Positions 26,375 to 35,418 of a stretch of DNA of 64,000 bases are shown here, one piece after another. The stretch is from AP-15 sp963796155 (GTDB lineage Bacteria > Pseudomonadota > Alphaproteobacteria > ATCC43930 > CGMCC-115725), in assembly GCA_963796155.1 (NCBI GenBank), contig CAWCKT010000005.1:1-64000 (forward strand). Reading direction: 5' to 3'. Position 1 is the stretch's first letter; each line of letters opens with the position of its first letter. The translations under genes and the position numbers were made by a program. The notes under the pieces were generated by a model that saw only the letters and a list, made by a program, of their open reading frames with translations, was not told where the DNA came from and searched no databases.

Positions 26375-28077
26375 CGGCCGTGGAGGCGCCGCCGGAGCCG
26401 GCGGGTATCGAGACCGATCTCGAAGGCGCCGCACTGCTGACCAATCCGCTATTGAATAAGGGCACGGCCTTCACCGACGACGAGCGCACCACCTTTGCAT
26501 TGCATGGCCTGCTGCCGCCGCATGTCGGGACCCTCGACGATCAACTCACGCGGCGGCTCCAGGCACTGCGCAAATTCGACCGCGACCTCGACCGCTACGT
26601 CTTCCTGCGCGGGCTGCAGGACGCCAACGAGACATTGTTCTACGCGCTGTTGACGCGCAACCTCGCCGAGATGCTGCCGCTCGTCTACACGCCGACCGTA
26701 GGCCAAGGCTGCGAGGAGTTCAGCAACTACTGGCACTACCCGCGCGGGCTGTTCCTGAGCTGGCCGCACCGCGCGCATATCGCGGACATTCTCGCCCACC
26801 CCCGGTTCGACAAGATCGAGACGATCGTCGTCAGCGACGGCGAGCGCATATTGGGACTCGGCGATCAGGGCGCCGGCGGCATGGGCATCCCGATCGGCAA
26901 GCTCTCGCTCTACACTGCCTGCGCCGGCCTCCACCCGGCGACGACCCTGCCCATCCTGCTCGACACCGGCACCGACAATCGCGAGCGGCTCGCCGATCCC
27001 GTCTATATCGGATGGCGGCACGAGCGGGTGCGCGGTACCGACTACGACGAGTTCATCGAGCAATTCGTCACGGCCGTGGAGAGGCGCTGGCCGCATATCT
27101 TGTTGCAATGGGAGGATTTTGCCCGCGCCAATGCCGGCCGCATCCTCGAGCGCTATCGCGAGCGCCTCTGCACCTTCAACGACGACATCCAGGGTACTGC
27201 GGCCGTAGCCGCCGGCACACTGCTCGCCGCGACACGTGTCACCGGAACGGCATTGCGGGATCAAACCTTCGTGCTTTTTGGCGCGGGAACCGCGGGCTGC
27301 GGCATCGGCCATCTCCTCTTAAAGCTGATGATCGCCGAGGGCGTCCCCGAGCGCGAGGCGCGACGCCGGTTCTTCGCGGTCGACCGCGACGGCCTGCTGG
27401 TCGAGGGCATGGCGGATCTGCAGCCCTTCCAGGCGCCCTTTGTCCAGCCGCGCGATGCCGTCGCCCAGTGGACCCGCCTGGATCCCGAACGCATCGGTCT
27501 GCTCGACGTGGTCAAGAACGCGCGGCCGACGGTGCTGATCGGGGTGTCGGGTCAGCCCGGCATGTTCACCGAGGAAGTCGTGCGCATGATGGCGAGTGCG
27601 GTCGGGCGTCCGGTGATCTTTCCGCTCTCCAATCCGGTCTCGCGCAGCGAGGCGACACCGGCCGATCTGCTGCGCTGGACCAATGGGCGCGCGCTCGTCG
27701 GCACCGGCAGCCCGTTCCCTCCGGTCGAGATCGGCGGCAAGCCGTTCACCGTCGATCAGCCCAACAACGCCTATATTTTCCCTGGTGTCGGGCTCGGGGT
27801 TCTCGCCGTTAAGGCGCGCCGGGTCAGCGACGACATGTTCGCCGCGGCGGCAAAGGCGCTGGCCGGCGTCTCGCCCGCTCTTCGCGACCCCGATGCAAAC
27901 CTCTTGCCGCCGGTGCACGATCTGCGGTCGGTCGCGGTCACCGTTGCCGCGGCCGTCGCCCGCCAAGCCCGCGTCGAAGGGCTCTGCGAGCCCTTTGACG
28001 ACCGCGCGCTCGATGGCCTCATCGCACAGAAGATGTGGGACCCGGTCTATCGCCCGTACTCCCGAAAGGCTTCGTGA
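26371..28077 (+). CDS. maeA: NAD-type malic enzyme
   Basis: This 568-residue enzyme oxidatively decarboxylates malate to pyruvate. Motifs are VYTPTVGQGCEEFS (catalytic Tyr region), FNDDIQGTAAVAAGTLLAA (metal ligands), the nucleotide-binding FGAGTAGCGIG, GVSGQPGMFTEEVV and FPLSNPVSRSEATP. The length and the absence of a phosphotransacetylase-like tail place it with the SfcA/eukaryote-like group rather than the MaeB group. The start ATG overlaps the hydratase stop by four bases. The DUF2252 gene follows after 13 bp, so a three-gene operon is likely. Cofactor preference (NAD rather than NADP) is inferred from the family. Confidence 0.92.
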   Translation: MTAVEAPPEPAGIETDLEGAALLTNPLLNKGTAFTDDERTTFALHGLLPPHVGTLDDQLTRRLQALRKFDRDLDRYVFLRGLQDANETLFYALLTRNLAEMLPLVYTPTVGQGCEEFSNYWHYPRGLFLSWPHRAHIADILAHPRFDKIETIVVSDGERILGLGDQGAGGMGIPIGKLSLYTACAGLHPATTLPILLDTGTDNRERLADPVYIGWRHERVRGTDYDEFIEQFVTAVERRWPHILLQWEDFARANAGRILERYRERLCTFNDDIQGTAAVAAGTLLAATRVTGTALRDQTFVLFGAGTAGCGIGHLLLKLMIAEGVPEREARRRFFAVDRDGLLVEGMADLQPFQAPFVQPRDAVAQWTRLDPERIGLLDVVKNARPTVLIGVSGQPGMFTEEVVRMMASAVGRPVIFPLSNPVSRSEATPADLLRWTNGRALVGTGSPFPPVEIGGKPFTVDQPNNAYIFPGVGLGVLAVKARRVSDDMFAAAAKALAGVSPALRDPDANLLPPVHDLRSVAVTVAAAVARQARVEGLCEPFDDRALDGLIAQKMWDPVYRPYSRKAS

Positions 28078-28090
28078 CCCGAGGACAATC

Positions 28091-29446
28091 ATGAATAGAT
28101 CTTCTGATCACAAGCACGCCAAGCAGAAGCTCGACGAGCGGCGGGCGAAGGGTGCGGACTGGCGGCGTCAGGTGCCGCTCGCTGCGCAGGCCGAATGGAA
28201 AGCGCCGGCGAATCGCTCTGATCCCGTCGAAATTCTGATCGAGCAAGGCAAGAGCCGGATCGAGGAATTGCTTCCGGTGCGCTATGCCCGGATGAAGGCC
28301 GACCCCTTTGCCTTTCTGCGCGGCGCCGCCGCGATCATGGGTGCCGACCTCGCCTCGGGCCCGTCCACCGGTCTGCTGGTGCAGCTCTGCGGCGATTGCC
28401 ATCTGGCCAATTTCGGCGCCTATGCGACTCCGGAAGGGACGCCGGTCTTCGACGTCAACGATTTCGACGAGACGTTGCCGGCTCCCTTCGAATGGGATGT
28501 GAAGCGGCTTGCCGCGAGCCTCGCTGTGGCCGGTCGGGTCGCCGAGATGTCGGGGCGGGAATGCCGGCGTCTCGCTCGCTCGGCCACTGAGAGCTATCGC
28601 CGGCACCTGGCGCATTTGGCGCTGCTGCCGCCGCTCGACGCCTGGAGCTCGCGCATCGATCTCGCCGCCGCCATAGCCGACATCGACTCCGCCAAGGTCC
28701 GCCGCCAAATCGAGAAGCGCCGCGCCGCCGTGCTGGAAGGCGCCGCCACACATTTCGGCCTGGTCGATCAGAAAAACGGCGATTGGAAGATCAGGGACAA
28801 GCCGCCGCTGGTGCGCCATCTGAGCCACCACGAGCTGCATGCGCACGAGGCGTTCGCGTCTTACACCGCGACCTTGCAGGAGGATCGGCGGGTGCTGCTG
28901 CAGCGCTTCCATCGCCGCGACATCGCCTTCAAGACGGTCGGAGTCGGCAGCGTCGGCACCTTCTGCGCCATCGGGCTCTTCGTGTCGGACGATGGTTCGC
29001 CGCTGCTGCTGCAGATCAAGGAGGCCCAGGCGTCGGTCCTCGCCCCGTTCGCGGGTGCATCGGATTACGCCAATCACGGCGAGCGCGTGGTCGTCGGGCA
29101 GCGCATGATGCAGGCCGCGACCGACGTCTTTCTCGGCTGGACGCAGAAGCCGGTGAATGGGCGCTATTTCTATGTCCGGCGGCTGAAGGATTCGCAGCTC
29201 GCCAATATCGGCGCCCTGCTCGAGACGGCGCTGCCGTATTATGCCGACCTCTGCGGCCGCACCCTGGCGCGCGCCCATGCGCGCGCCGGCGACCCGGTGG
29301 CGCTCTCGGGGTACATCGGGGACGACAACGAATTTGATAAAGCGCTCGCAGAATTCGCGATGGCTTATGCCGACCAGACAGAGCGCGACTGGCGCGCGCT
29401 GCTGGACGCGATCAAGGCGGGCCGGATCAGCGCCGCACCACAATGA
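28091..29446 (+). CDS. DUF2252 protein (kinase-like fold)
   Basis: This is a 451-residue DUF2252 protein. The region LCGDCHLANFGAYATPEG, then FDVNDFDETLPAPFEWDVKR, resembles the catalytic HGD-N and D-E loops of aminoglycoside phosphotransferase-like kinases, so ATP-dependent phosphorylation of an unknown small molecule is a reasonable guess. ATG 28091 follows GAGG; the frame is open upstream only as a shadow of the malic enzyme. It is third in the hydratase-malic enzyme operon. Confidence 0.85.
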   Translation: MNRSSDHKHAKQKLDERRAKGADWRRQVPLAAQAEWKAPANRSDPVEILIEQGKSRIEELLPVRYARMKADPFAFLRGAAAIMGADLASGPSTGLLVQLCGDCHLANFGAYATPEGTPVFDVNDFDETLPAPFEWDVKRLAASLAVAGRVAEMSGRECRRLARSATESYRRHLAHLALLPPLDAWSSRIDLAAAIADIDSAKVRRQIEKRRAAVLEGAATHFGLVDQKNGDWKIRDKPPLVRHLSHHELHAHEAFASYTATLQEDRRVLLQRFHRRDIAFKTVGVGSVGTFCAIGLFVSDDGSPLLLQIKEAQASVLAPFAGASDYANHGERVVVGQRMMQAATDVFLGWTQKPVNGRYFYVRRLKDSQLANIGALLETALPYYADLCGRTLARAHARAGDPVALSGYIGDDNEFDKALAEFAMAYADQTERDWRALLDAIKAGRISAAPQ

Positions 29447-29552
29447 TAAGCCGAAGCTGGCATCGAAACAGGCCCGATGCGCTGGCGACCGGCTTGTAAA
29501 GCGGGTGCGGTACAGCTATCTTACCTAGATCTTACTGTTCCACGAGGGTTCG

Positions 29553-29837
29553 ATGATGGCCGCTTCCGAGAAGCTCAGCACGATCGTGTCGACCAAGGGC
29601 CAGATCATCCTGCCCAAGGCCATCCGCGAGCAGCGGCATTGGCGGGCCGGCACGCGCCTGGTGGTGGAAGATACGAAAGATGGCGTCCTTCTGAGCGCCG
29701 CACCGGTCTTCGCGCCGACCCGAGGAGAGGATGTCTTCGCATCTCTGCCGTATGAGGGACCGCCAAAGACCTTGGCGGCGATGAAGGCGGGCATCGCGGC
29801 GGAGGCCAAGCGGCGTTATGCTCGCAATCGATACTAA
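29553..29837 (+). CDS. AbrB/MazE-type antitoxin (VapB)
   Basis: This is a 94-residue antitoxin with an N-terminal SpoVT-AbrB DNA-binding domain (STIVSTKGQIILPKAIREQ) and a C-terminal toxin-contacting tail (SLPYEGPPKTLAAMKAGI). It starts at ATG 29553 or 29556 after GAGGG. Its last 20 bases overlap the toxin gene. Antitoxins of this class normally repress their own promoter together with the toxin. Confidence 0.9.
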   Translation: MMAASEKLSTIVSTKGQIILPKAIREQRHWRAGTRLVVEDTKDGVLLSAAPVFAPTRGEDVFASLPYEGPPKTLAAMKAGIAAEAKRRYARNRY

Positions 29838-30207
29838 TCTGATCGTCCGCTATCTGACGGGTGATCATCCCAAGCAATCGGCGCGAGCGAGAAAACTCAT
29901 CGACGGCGAAGACGTGTTCGTCTGCACGACGGTTTTGCTCGAAACGGAATGGGTGTTGCGCAGTGTCTATGACTACGCCGCGGTTCAGCTGGCCAAGGCG
30001 CTGCGCGCCTTCGCGGGTCTCCCCCATGTCATACTCGAAGATGCAGGCATGGCCGCGCAGGCGCTTGGATGGACGGAATGTGGCCTCGATTTCGCCGACG
30101 CGCTGCATCTGGCGAAGGCGAGCGGATGCGACGCTTTTGTCAGCTTCGATCAGCGCTTTGCCCGCGCGGCCAATAAACTCGGCACGGTTAAGGTCCGGGC
30201 GCCCTAG
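29818..30207 (+). CDS. PIN-domain toxin (VapC)
   Basis: This is a 129-residue PIN ribonuclease with the four acidic positions intact: Asp in MLAIDTNLIVRYLTGD, Glu in LLETEWVLRSVY, and Asp pairs in GLDFADALHLAKA and FVSFDQRF. It overlaps the antitoxin by 20 bases, giving coupled translation. Unlike the broken pair at 13 kb, this module is complete. An inverted repeat (CCCCCGG at 30209-30215, CCGGGGG at 30251-30257) directly follows and may help end the transcript. Confidence 0.92.
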   Translation: MLAIDTNLIVRYLTGDHPKQSARARKLIDGEDVFVCTTVLLETEWVLRSVYDYAAVQLAKALRAFAGLPHVILEDAGMAAQALGWTECGLDFADALHLAKASGCDAFVSFDQRFARAANKLGTVKVRAP

Positions 30208-30536
30208 TCCCCCGGTGCTTGACTTGAGTTGCTATGTTCCAGCCCAGAACCCGGGGGTCAAAGCTGGCCAATACAATTGTGCAGAGTAGCCAGCGCGGGA
30301 GCCGGGCTGAACCCGCGTTTTCAACTCCCAGGAGAGATCTCGCGTCAGAATTGCTGCAGATCAAGCAAGTAGCCGTCGCCGACTCAATTTCTGATTGGGT
30401 TCTGTGGAGCCCGACGCCCACAACCTCGGCGGAGATTTGATGCGCCTGAATTTCTTGGCGCCTGGCTCCGGAGGGATGCGCGTGTTAGCAATGAGCCACC
30501 CGTCACTCCCGCAAACCATCGATGCCGGAGCCGCCG
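30208..30536. other. Gene-free stretch after vapC
   Basis: Apart from the CCCCCGG/CCGGGGG inverted repeat at 30209-30257, I see no gene, RNA or clear promoter here. It separates the toxin-antitoxin module from the oxidoreductase operon. Confidence 0.4.
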
Positions 30537-31448
30537 ATGCCTAAGCCCTTGCCCGCCATCAGCCTCGTCGCCGTGCCGGGGCGTCGCCGCCGCACCCTGG
30601 AGATCGCACGCGAGATCGAGCGGCGCGGTTTTTCCGGCATCTATATGCCGAGCCGCTACGGCAACATGGCGCAATGCACAGGGTTGGCATTGGCCACCGA
30701 GCAAATCCGGTTCGGCACCGCGATCGCGCCGATCTATGCCCAGACGACCGAAGAGTTCGCGGCGGGCGCGGCCTACATCCACGAGGTTTCGGGCGGGCGC
30801 TTCCGCTTTGGCATCGGCGTCGCGCACGGCCCGACCCATCAGCGGCTCGGCATCGCTCCCGGCAAGCCCTTGGCCGATACCCGTGCCTTTGTCGAGAAGC
30901 TCAAATCCTATGACGGGATCGGCGCCCTGCCGCCGATTGTCCTTGCCGCATTGCGCAAGCGGATGGTGGCGCTCGCCGCCGACATCGCCGAGGGCGTGCT
31001 GTTCGCCAACGCCAGCCTGTCGCACATGGCGGACTCCTTGGCCGTGGTCCCGGCGGCCAAGCGCGCCGACCCGGATTTTCTGATCGGCAACATGCTGCCG
31101 GTCTGCATCACCGACGACGAAGGTGCCGCACTGGCGCTACACCGCCGCCGGCTGGTGCGCTATACGCTGTTGCCGAACTACCGCAATTACTGGAAGGAAG
31201 CCGGCTACGGCGAGGAGATGAGAGCGGTCGAGCAGGCCCTTGCGGAAGACCGCCGCGATGACATCCCCCGCTATCTGACCGACCGCTGGGTCGCCGACAG
31301 CACGCTCTTCGGCCCGGCCGCGAAAGTGCGCGACCGCCTCGCCGCGTGGTTTGATGCCGGGCTCAACACCCCGGTCCTCGTCCCCAACTCGGTCAACGGC
31401 AACCAGCTGACGGCACTTGACGAAATCTTTGCTGCGTTTGCCGCCTGA
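30537..31448 (+). CDS. Luciferase-like (LLM class) flavin-dependent oxidoreductase
   Basis: This 303-residue TIM-barrel protein is of the bacterial luciferase/F420-reductase superfamily. Features are the N-terminal barrel (ARIERRGFSGIYMPSRY region), LATEQIRFGTAIAPIYAQTT and the flavin-site block GGRFRFGIGVAHGPTHQRLG. The ATG at 30537 is preferred over 30522 because GGAG lies six bases before it. Whether it uses FMN or F420 cannot be told. It heads a same-strand run with an aldo/keto reductase (7 bp gap) and an SDR, suggesting a redox pathway for one carbonyl or hydroxy compound. Confidence 0.87.
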   Translation: MPKPLPAISLVAVPGRRRRTLEIAREIERRGFSGIYMPSRYGNMAQCTGLALATEQIRFGTAIAPIYAQTTEEFAAGAAYIHEVSGGRFRFGIGVAHGPTHQRLGIAPGKPLADTRAFVEKLKSYDGIGALPPIVLAALRKRMVALAADIAEGVLFANASLSHMADSLAVVPAAKRADPDFLIGNMLPVCITDDEGAALALHRRRLVRYTLLPNYRNYWKEAGYGEEMRAVEQALAEDRRDDIPRYLTDRWVADSTLFGPAAKVRDRLAAWFDAGLNTPVLVPNSVNGNQLTALDEIFAAFAA

Positions 31449-31455
31449 GGAACGG

Positions 31456-32397
31456 ATGGAAGAAAGAAATCTCGGGAAGTCCGGCCTACGCGTCTCGGTA
31501 GTCGGCCTCGGCTGCAACAATTTCGGCGGCCGGATCGATCTCGACGCGACAAAGAAGGTCGTCCACAAGGCGCTCGACCTCGGCATCACGTTCTTCGACG
31601 AAGCCGACACCTATGGCGACCCGCGCGGCAGCTCGGAGGCGTGCCTCGGCGAGATCCTCGGCGATCGCCGCAAGGACATCGTCTTGGCGACCAAGTTCGC
31701 GCGGCCGATGGACGCCGCAGGCCGCTTCCAGGGAGCCTCCCGCCGCTACATCATCGCCGAAGTCGAAGCCAGCCTCAGGCGCCTAAAGACGGACTGGATC
31801 GACCTCTACCAGCAGCACCAGCCGGATCCGCTGACGCCGATCGAGGAGACCTTGCGGGCGCTCGATGATCTCGTCCGACAGGGCAAGGTCCGCTACATCG
31901 GCTGTTCGACCTTGCCGGCCTGGCAGGTCGTCGAGGCCCAGTGGACGGCAAAACATCATGGCCTCCACCACTTCATCTCGTGCCAGGAGGAATACAGCCT
32001 CTTGGCGCGCCGGCTCGACCGCGAGATGATGCCGGTGTTGCAGGCCTACGGGCTTGGCCTGATCCCGTTTGCGCCGCTCGCCAATGGTCTGTTGACCGGC
32101 AAGTACAAGCGCCATATGCCGCCGCCGGAAGGCGCCCGCCTGACCTACATGCAGCGGGCTGCGGCGCGCTTTCTGACCGAGGATAATTGGGCGGTCGTCG
32201 AGCGCCTCGAAGGCTTCGCCGCCGAACGCGGCCACACGCTACTGGAGCTCGCCGTCAGCTGGCTGGCGCGGCGCCCGCAGGTGGCGAGCGTCATCGCCGG
32301 CGCGACCAAGCCCGAACAGGTCGAGCAGAATGTCCGCGCGGCCGGTTGGGCATTGACAGAAGCGGACATGCGGGAGATCGATCGGCTGACCGCATGA
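31456..32397 (+). CDS. Aldo/keto reductase
   Basis: This is a 313-residue NADPH-dependent (beta/alpha)8 reductase. The catalytic tetrad is visible: Asp and Tyr in FFDEADTYGD, Lys in VLATKFARP and His in LYQQHQPDP. The C-terminal cofactor block VASVIAGATKPEQVEQNV is typical. ATG 31456 is preceded by GAGG, which overlaps the preceding stop, so it is coupled to the luciferase-like gene. Its similarity to the YajO/IolS-like group suggests action on a sugar or aldehyde; the substrate is unknown. Confidence 0.92.
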   Translation: MEERNLGKSGLRVSVVGLGCNNFGGRIDLDATKKVVHKALDLGITFFDEADTYGDPRGSSEACLGEILGDRRKDIVLATKFARPMDAAGRFQGASRRYIIAEVEASLRRLKTDWIDLYQQHQPDPLTPIEETLRALDDLVRQGKVRYIGCSTLPAWQVVEAQWTAKHHGLHHFISCQEEYSLLARRLDREMMPVLQAYGLGLIPFAPLANGLLTGKYKRHMPPPEGARLTYMQRAAARFLTEDNWAVVERLEGFAAERGHTLLELAVSWLARRPQVASVIAGATKPEQVEQNVRAAGWALTEADMREIDRLTA

Positions 32398-32430
32398 TGA
32401 CGGTCGCAACCTCAGGGAAGGAGGCCCGAT

Positions 32431-33216
32431 ATGGACATTCGACTGGACGGAAAGAAGGCAGTGGTTACCGGCGGCAGCAAGGGGCTCGGCCTGGCGATCG
32501 CCGAGGAGTATGCCAAATCGGGCGCCGATGTCGCGATCCTGGCGCGCGACCAAGGCATGCTCGCCGAGGCCAAGGCCAAGATCCAGGCCGGCGCTCCTGG
32601 CCGGAAGGTCGCCGCCATCAGCTGCGACGTGTCGAAGGCGGCCGACATCCGCAAGACCTACGACCAGATCATGTCGGAGTTCGGCAAGATCGACATCTAC
32701 GTCAACAATGCCGGCCAATCGACCCGCGGCCCCTCCGAGACGTTGACCGACGAGATGTGGCAGGCCGATCTCGACCTCAAACTGTTCGCGCAGATCCGCT
32801 TTTGCCGCCTGATCTTCCCGCAAATGAAGGAGCGGCGGTGGGGCCGCATCATTAGCGTCCTCAACATCGGCGCCAAAGCGCCGGGTGCCGACAGCGCCCC
32901 CACTTCGGTCAGCCGCGCCGCCCAGATGGCGTTCACCAAGGCCCTGTCGCAGGAAGGCGCACCCCACAACGTGCTGGTCAACTCGCTGCACGTCGGCGTC
33001 ATTGTCAGCGACCAAATCAAGCGCCGCTACGACCGCGAACGGCCGAATGTGAGCTTCGAGCAGTATGTCGCCGAGGCCGGCCGCGGCGTGCCGTTGGGCC
33101 GCATGGGAAGGGCCGAGGAATTCGCCAATGTCGCGACCTTCCTCGCCTCCGATGCCGCCGGCTATGTCACGGGCTGCGCGATCAACGTCGACGGCGGCCG
33201 ATCGCCGGTGGTGTAA
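32431..33216 (+). CDS. SDR-family oxidoreductase with altered active site
   Basis: This 261-residue Rossmann protein has the cofactor motif TGGSKGLGLAIAEE, NNAGQS and the C-terminal GCAINVDGG. At the catalytic position, where classical SDRs read YxxxK, the sequence is TSVSR (within PTSVSRAAQMAFTKAL), so both Tyr and Lys are replaced. The Ser of the triad is near ISVLNIG. Either a variant subfamily uses other residues or the protein has lost dehydrogenase activity. GGAAGGAGG lies seven bases before ATG 32431, and it is third in the oxidoreductase operon. Confidence 0.88.
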   Translation: MDIRLDGKKAVVTGGSKGLGLAIAEEYAKSGADVAILARDQGMLAEAKAKIQAGAPGRKVAAISCDVSKAADIRKTYDQIMSEFGKIDIYVNNAGQSTRGPSETLTDEMWQADLDLKLFAQIRFCRLIFPQMKERRWGRIISVLNIGAKAPGADSAPTSVSRAAQMAFTKALSQEGAPHNVLVNSLHVGVIVSDQIKRRYDRERPNVSFEQYVAEAGRGVPLGRMGRAEEFANVATFLASDAAGYVTGCAINVDGGRSPVV

Positions 33217-33221
33217 CCCCT

Positions 33222-34094
33222 TCAGCCGGTCCGCATATATTTCTCCTCGAGGGCCCGCCACCGCTCGGTGCCGACGGCGTCCTCGCGCTCTTGGAAGGTG
33301 GCGAGCTCGCCTTCGATGCGGCGGGTATCGCCGTCCTCCTTCAGCGCCGCCAGCACCCGTTGCGCCGCGCGGATCGCGGCGCGGTGGGTCTGCGAGGGAT
33401 AGATGCCGAGGCGAAAGCCCATCGCCTCCAGCTCGCGCGCCGGCAACATCGGGGTCTTGCCGCCTTCGAAGACGTTGACGAGGGCCGGCCCTTTGACCTG
33501 ACGGCCGACGATGCGCAGCTCCTCGACATCCTGCGGCGCCTCGACAAAGCCGATATCGGCACCCGCTTCGAGATAGGCGTTGACGCGGTCGATCGCCGCC
33601 TGCAGCCCCTCGACCGCACGCGCATCGGTGCGGGCGATGATTACGAGGTCGGGGTCCTGCCGCGTGTCGACCGCGGCGTGGATCTTGCCGACCATCTCGG
33701 CAGCGCCGATGACCTCCTTGCCTTCGTAATGACCGCATTTCTTCGGGCTTACCTGATCCTCGATGTGGAAGGCGGCAACCCCTGATTTCTCGTATTCGCG
33801 GACGGTACGGATCACGTTGATCGCGTTGCCATAGCCGGTGTCGGCATCGGCGATGACCGGGATGCCGACCGCCTCGACCGTCAGCCCGATAAAGCGGACG
33901 TTCTCGGACAAGGTCAGCAATCCGAGATCGGGGTAGCCGTTCGCCCGCGAATAACCGCCGCCGGTCAGGTAGACGGCGTCGAACCCGGCCTGCTCGACGA
34001 GCCGTGCCGTCAGGGTGTCATAAGCCCCCGGCACGATCGTGTAGCCGCGGCGCGTGATCAGGCCTCTCATCCTTTGGCGTGGTGTCATCGGCAT
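33222..34094 (-). CDS. Isocitrate lyase/PEP mutase family protein
   Basis: This is a protein of about 290 residues with a PEP-mutase TIM barrel that cleaves or forms C-C or C-P bonds on small oxo-acids. The metal-binding DADTGYGNAINV and the catalytic loop EDQVSPKKCGHYEGKEVI are intact; KKCGH is found in lyase-type members such as methylisocitrate lyase and oxaloacetate hydrolase. The start is ATG 34094 or 34088 (after AAGAAG); an in-frame ATG at 34121 is less likely. It converges with the SDR gene, 5 bp from its stop, and is divergent from the MBL gene. Confidence 0.88.
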   Translation of the reverse strand: MPMTPRQRMRGLITRRGYTIVPGAYDTLTARLVEQAGFDAVYLTGGGYSRANGYPDLGLLTLSENVRFIGLTVEAVGIPVIADADTGYGNAINVIRTVREYEKSGVAAFHIEDQVSPKKCGHYEGKEVIGAAEMVGKIHAAVDTRQDPDLVIIARTDARAVEGLQAAIDRVNAYLEAGADIGFVEAPQDVEELRIVGRQVKGPALVNVFEGGKTPMLPARELEAMGFRLGIYPSQTHRAAIRAAQRVLAALKEDGDTRRIEGELATFQEREDAVGTERWRALEEKYMRTG

Positions 34095-34159
34095 CTTCTT
34101 GTCAGCGTCCGTCGCCCTCATGCTACGCTCGGCCGAACCCGAGGAGGAGAGATCGGTCG

Positions 34160-35176
34160 ATGAGCATCGAGCTGACCAAGGCCGAACCGTTTGCGGCACC
34201 CCTCGTCGAGAGGCTCTCGGTCCGGCTTCTCGTCAACTCGTTCTACGATCGCTTCATCGCCGATGCCTCCCACCCGATGGTCGCGATCGACCACGTCCGC
34301 CATATCCCGGGGCACGAGCGATCGACCTTTGCCGGCGAATGGGGCTTGTCTTTGCATCTGGAGTCCGACCAGGCCGGCGGCAAATCGCAATACCTGCTGG
34401 ATTTCGGCTATACGCCCGAGGTGCTGATCCGCAATTTCGCGCTGCTCGACCTCGATCCCGGGCGGATCGACGGTCTCATCCTGAGTCACGGGCATCGCGA
34501 CCATTATGGCGGGCTCGAGGGGTTCGTCAGCCATTACCGAGCACGGATGCGGTCCCATTTGCGGCTCTTCGCCGGCGGCGAGGCCAATTTTCGCGAGAGA
34601 TGGATCAAGCGGCGCGACGGCGACCCGGTCTCCTGGGGTATGCTCGACCGCAGGGCGCTCGAAGCCGCCAATGTGGGCACGGTGTGCTGCGAGGCGCCGC
34701 ATGCGCTGCTGGGCGCCTTCACGACCGGGCACATCCCCCGCCAATCCTTTGAACGGGTGCTGGAGAACACCCTTGTCGAGAGCGAGGACCCGGCTGAGCA
34801 CTTCACCGCGGCGGAACGACAGGGCCGCCTCGTCCCGGACCAGCATCCCGACGAGCACGCGACGTGCTATGTCGTCCAGGGGCGCGGGCTCGTCGTCATC
34901 TCCTCATGCGGGCATGTCGGGCTGATCAACACGATAAAGGCCGCCATGGCGGTCTCCGGCGTCGGCAAACTGCACGCGGTGCTCGGCGGGTTTCACCTCG
35001 GTCCGGCGCCGCAGGATTATGTCGACCACACGGTGACCGAGCTCGAGCGGCTCTCACCGGATGTCGTAGTTCCGATGCATTGCAGCGGCAGCAAGTTTCT
35101 CACCGCCATGCAGCGGCGAATGCCCGACCGGCTGATCACCGCCAACATCGGCAGCCGCTTCACGTTCGGCGTTTGA
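34160..35176 (+). CDS. MBL-fold metallo-hydrolase
   Basis: This 338-residue metallo-beta-lactamase-fold protein has the metal motif SHGHRDHYGGLEG and later ligands in ISSCGHVG and LGGFHL. It resembles the group related to 7,8-dihydropterin-6-yl-methyl-4-(beta-D-ribofuranosyl)aminobenzene phosphate synthase rather than antibiotic lactamases. ATG 34160 follows the strong ribosome binding site GAGGAGGAGA at 34141. It stands alone, with its promoter shared with the divergent PEP-mutase family gene. Confidence 0.87.
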   Translation: MSIELTKAEPFAAPLVERLSVRLLVNSFYDRFIADASHPMVAIDHVRHIPGHERSTFAGEWGLSLHLESDQAGGKSQYLLDFGYTPEVLIRNFALLDLDPGRIDGLILSHGHRDHYGGLEGFVSHYRARMRSHLRLFAGGEANFRERWIKRRDGDPVSWGMLDRRALEAANVGTVCCEAPHALLGAFTTGHIPRQSFERVLENTLVESEDPAEHFTAAERQGRLVPDQHPDEHATCYVVQGRGLVVISSCGHVGLINTIKAAMAVSGVGKLHAVLGGFHLGPAPQDYVDHTVTELERLSPDVVVPMHCSGSKFLTAMQRRMPDRLITANIGSRFTFGV

Positions 35177-35196
35177 GTGCCACGGGGTCGGCCGGG

Positions 35197-35418
35197 TTAT
35201 CGCCCCGATCCGTAGCGTCGGCCCGACGAGGCCGCGGGTAAGTCCTCGGGTTCGGGGCGTGGTCGGCCTTCGATCCGTCGCAGCAGGCCGCGGCTGCCGG
35301 GGCCGGCGCTCTCGGTGTCCTGGGCCTCTTTTTTCAAAGCCTGCGCACGCTCGCGGCGCAGCTCTTCCATACGTGCACGGATCGTCGCGAAATCATCGGC
35401 GGCACGGGGTCGGTTCAC
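35197..35418 (-). CDS. Small charged coiled-coil protein (73 aa)
   Basis: This short minus-strand gene starts with GTG at 35418 after a near-perfect AAGGAGG four bases upstream (complement of 35423-35429). It encodes MNRPRAADDFATIRARMEEL followed by RRERAQALKKEA, an amphipathic charged helix, and a Pro/Arg-rich tail. I recognise the N-terminal pattern as common in alphaproteobacterial hypothetical proteins, but no function is known. It converges with the MBL gene. Confidence 0.65.
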   Translation of the reverse strand: MNRPRAADDFATIRARMEELRRERAQALKKEAQDTESAGPGSRGLLRRIEGRPRPEPEDLPAASSGRRYGSGR

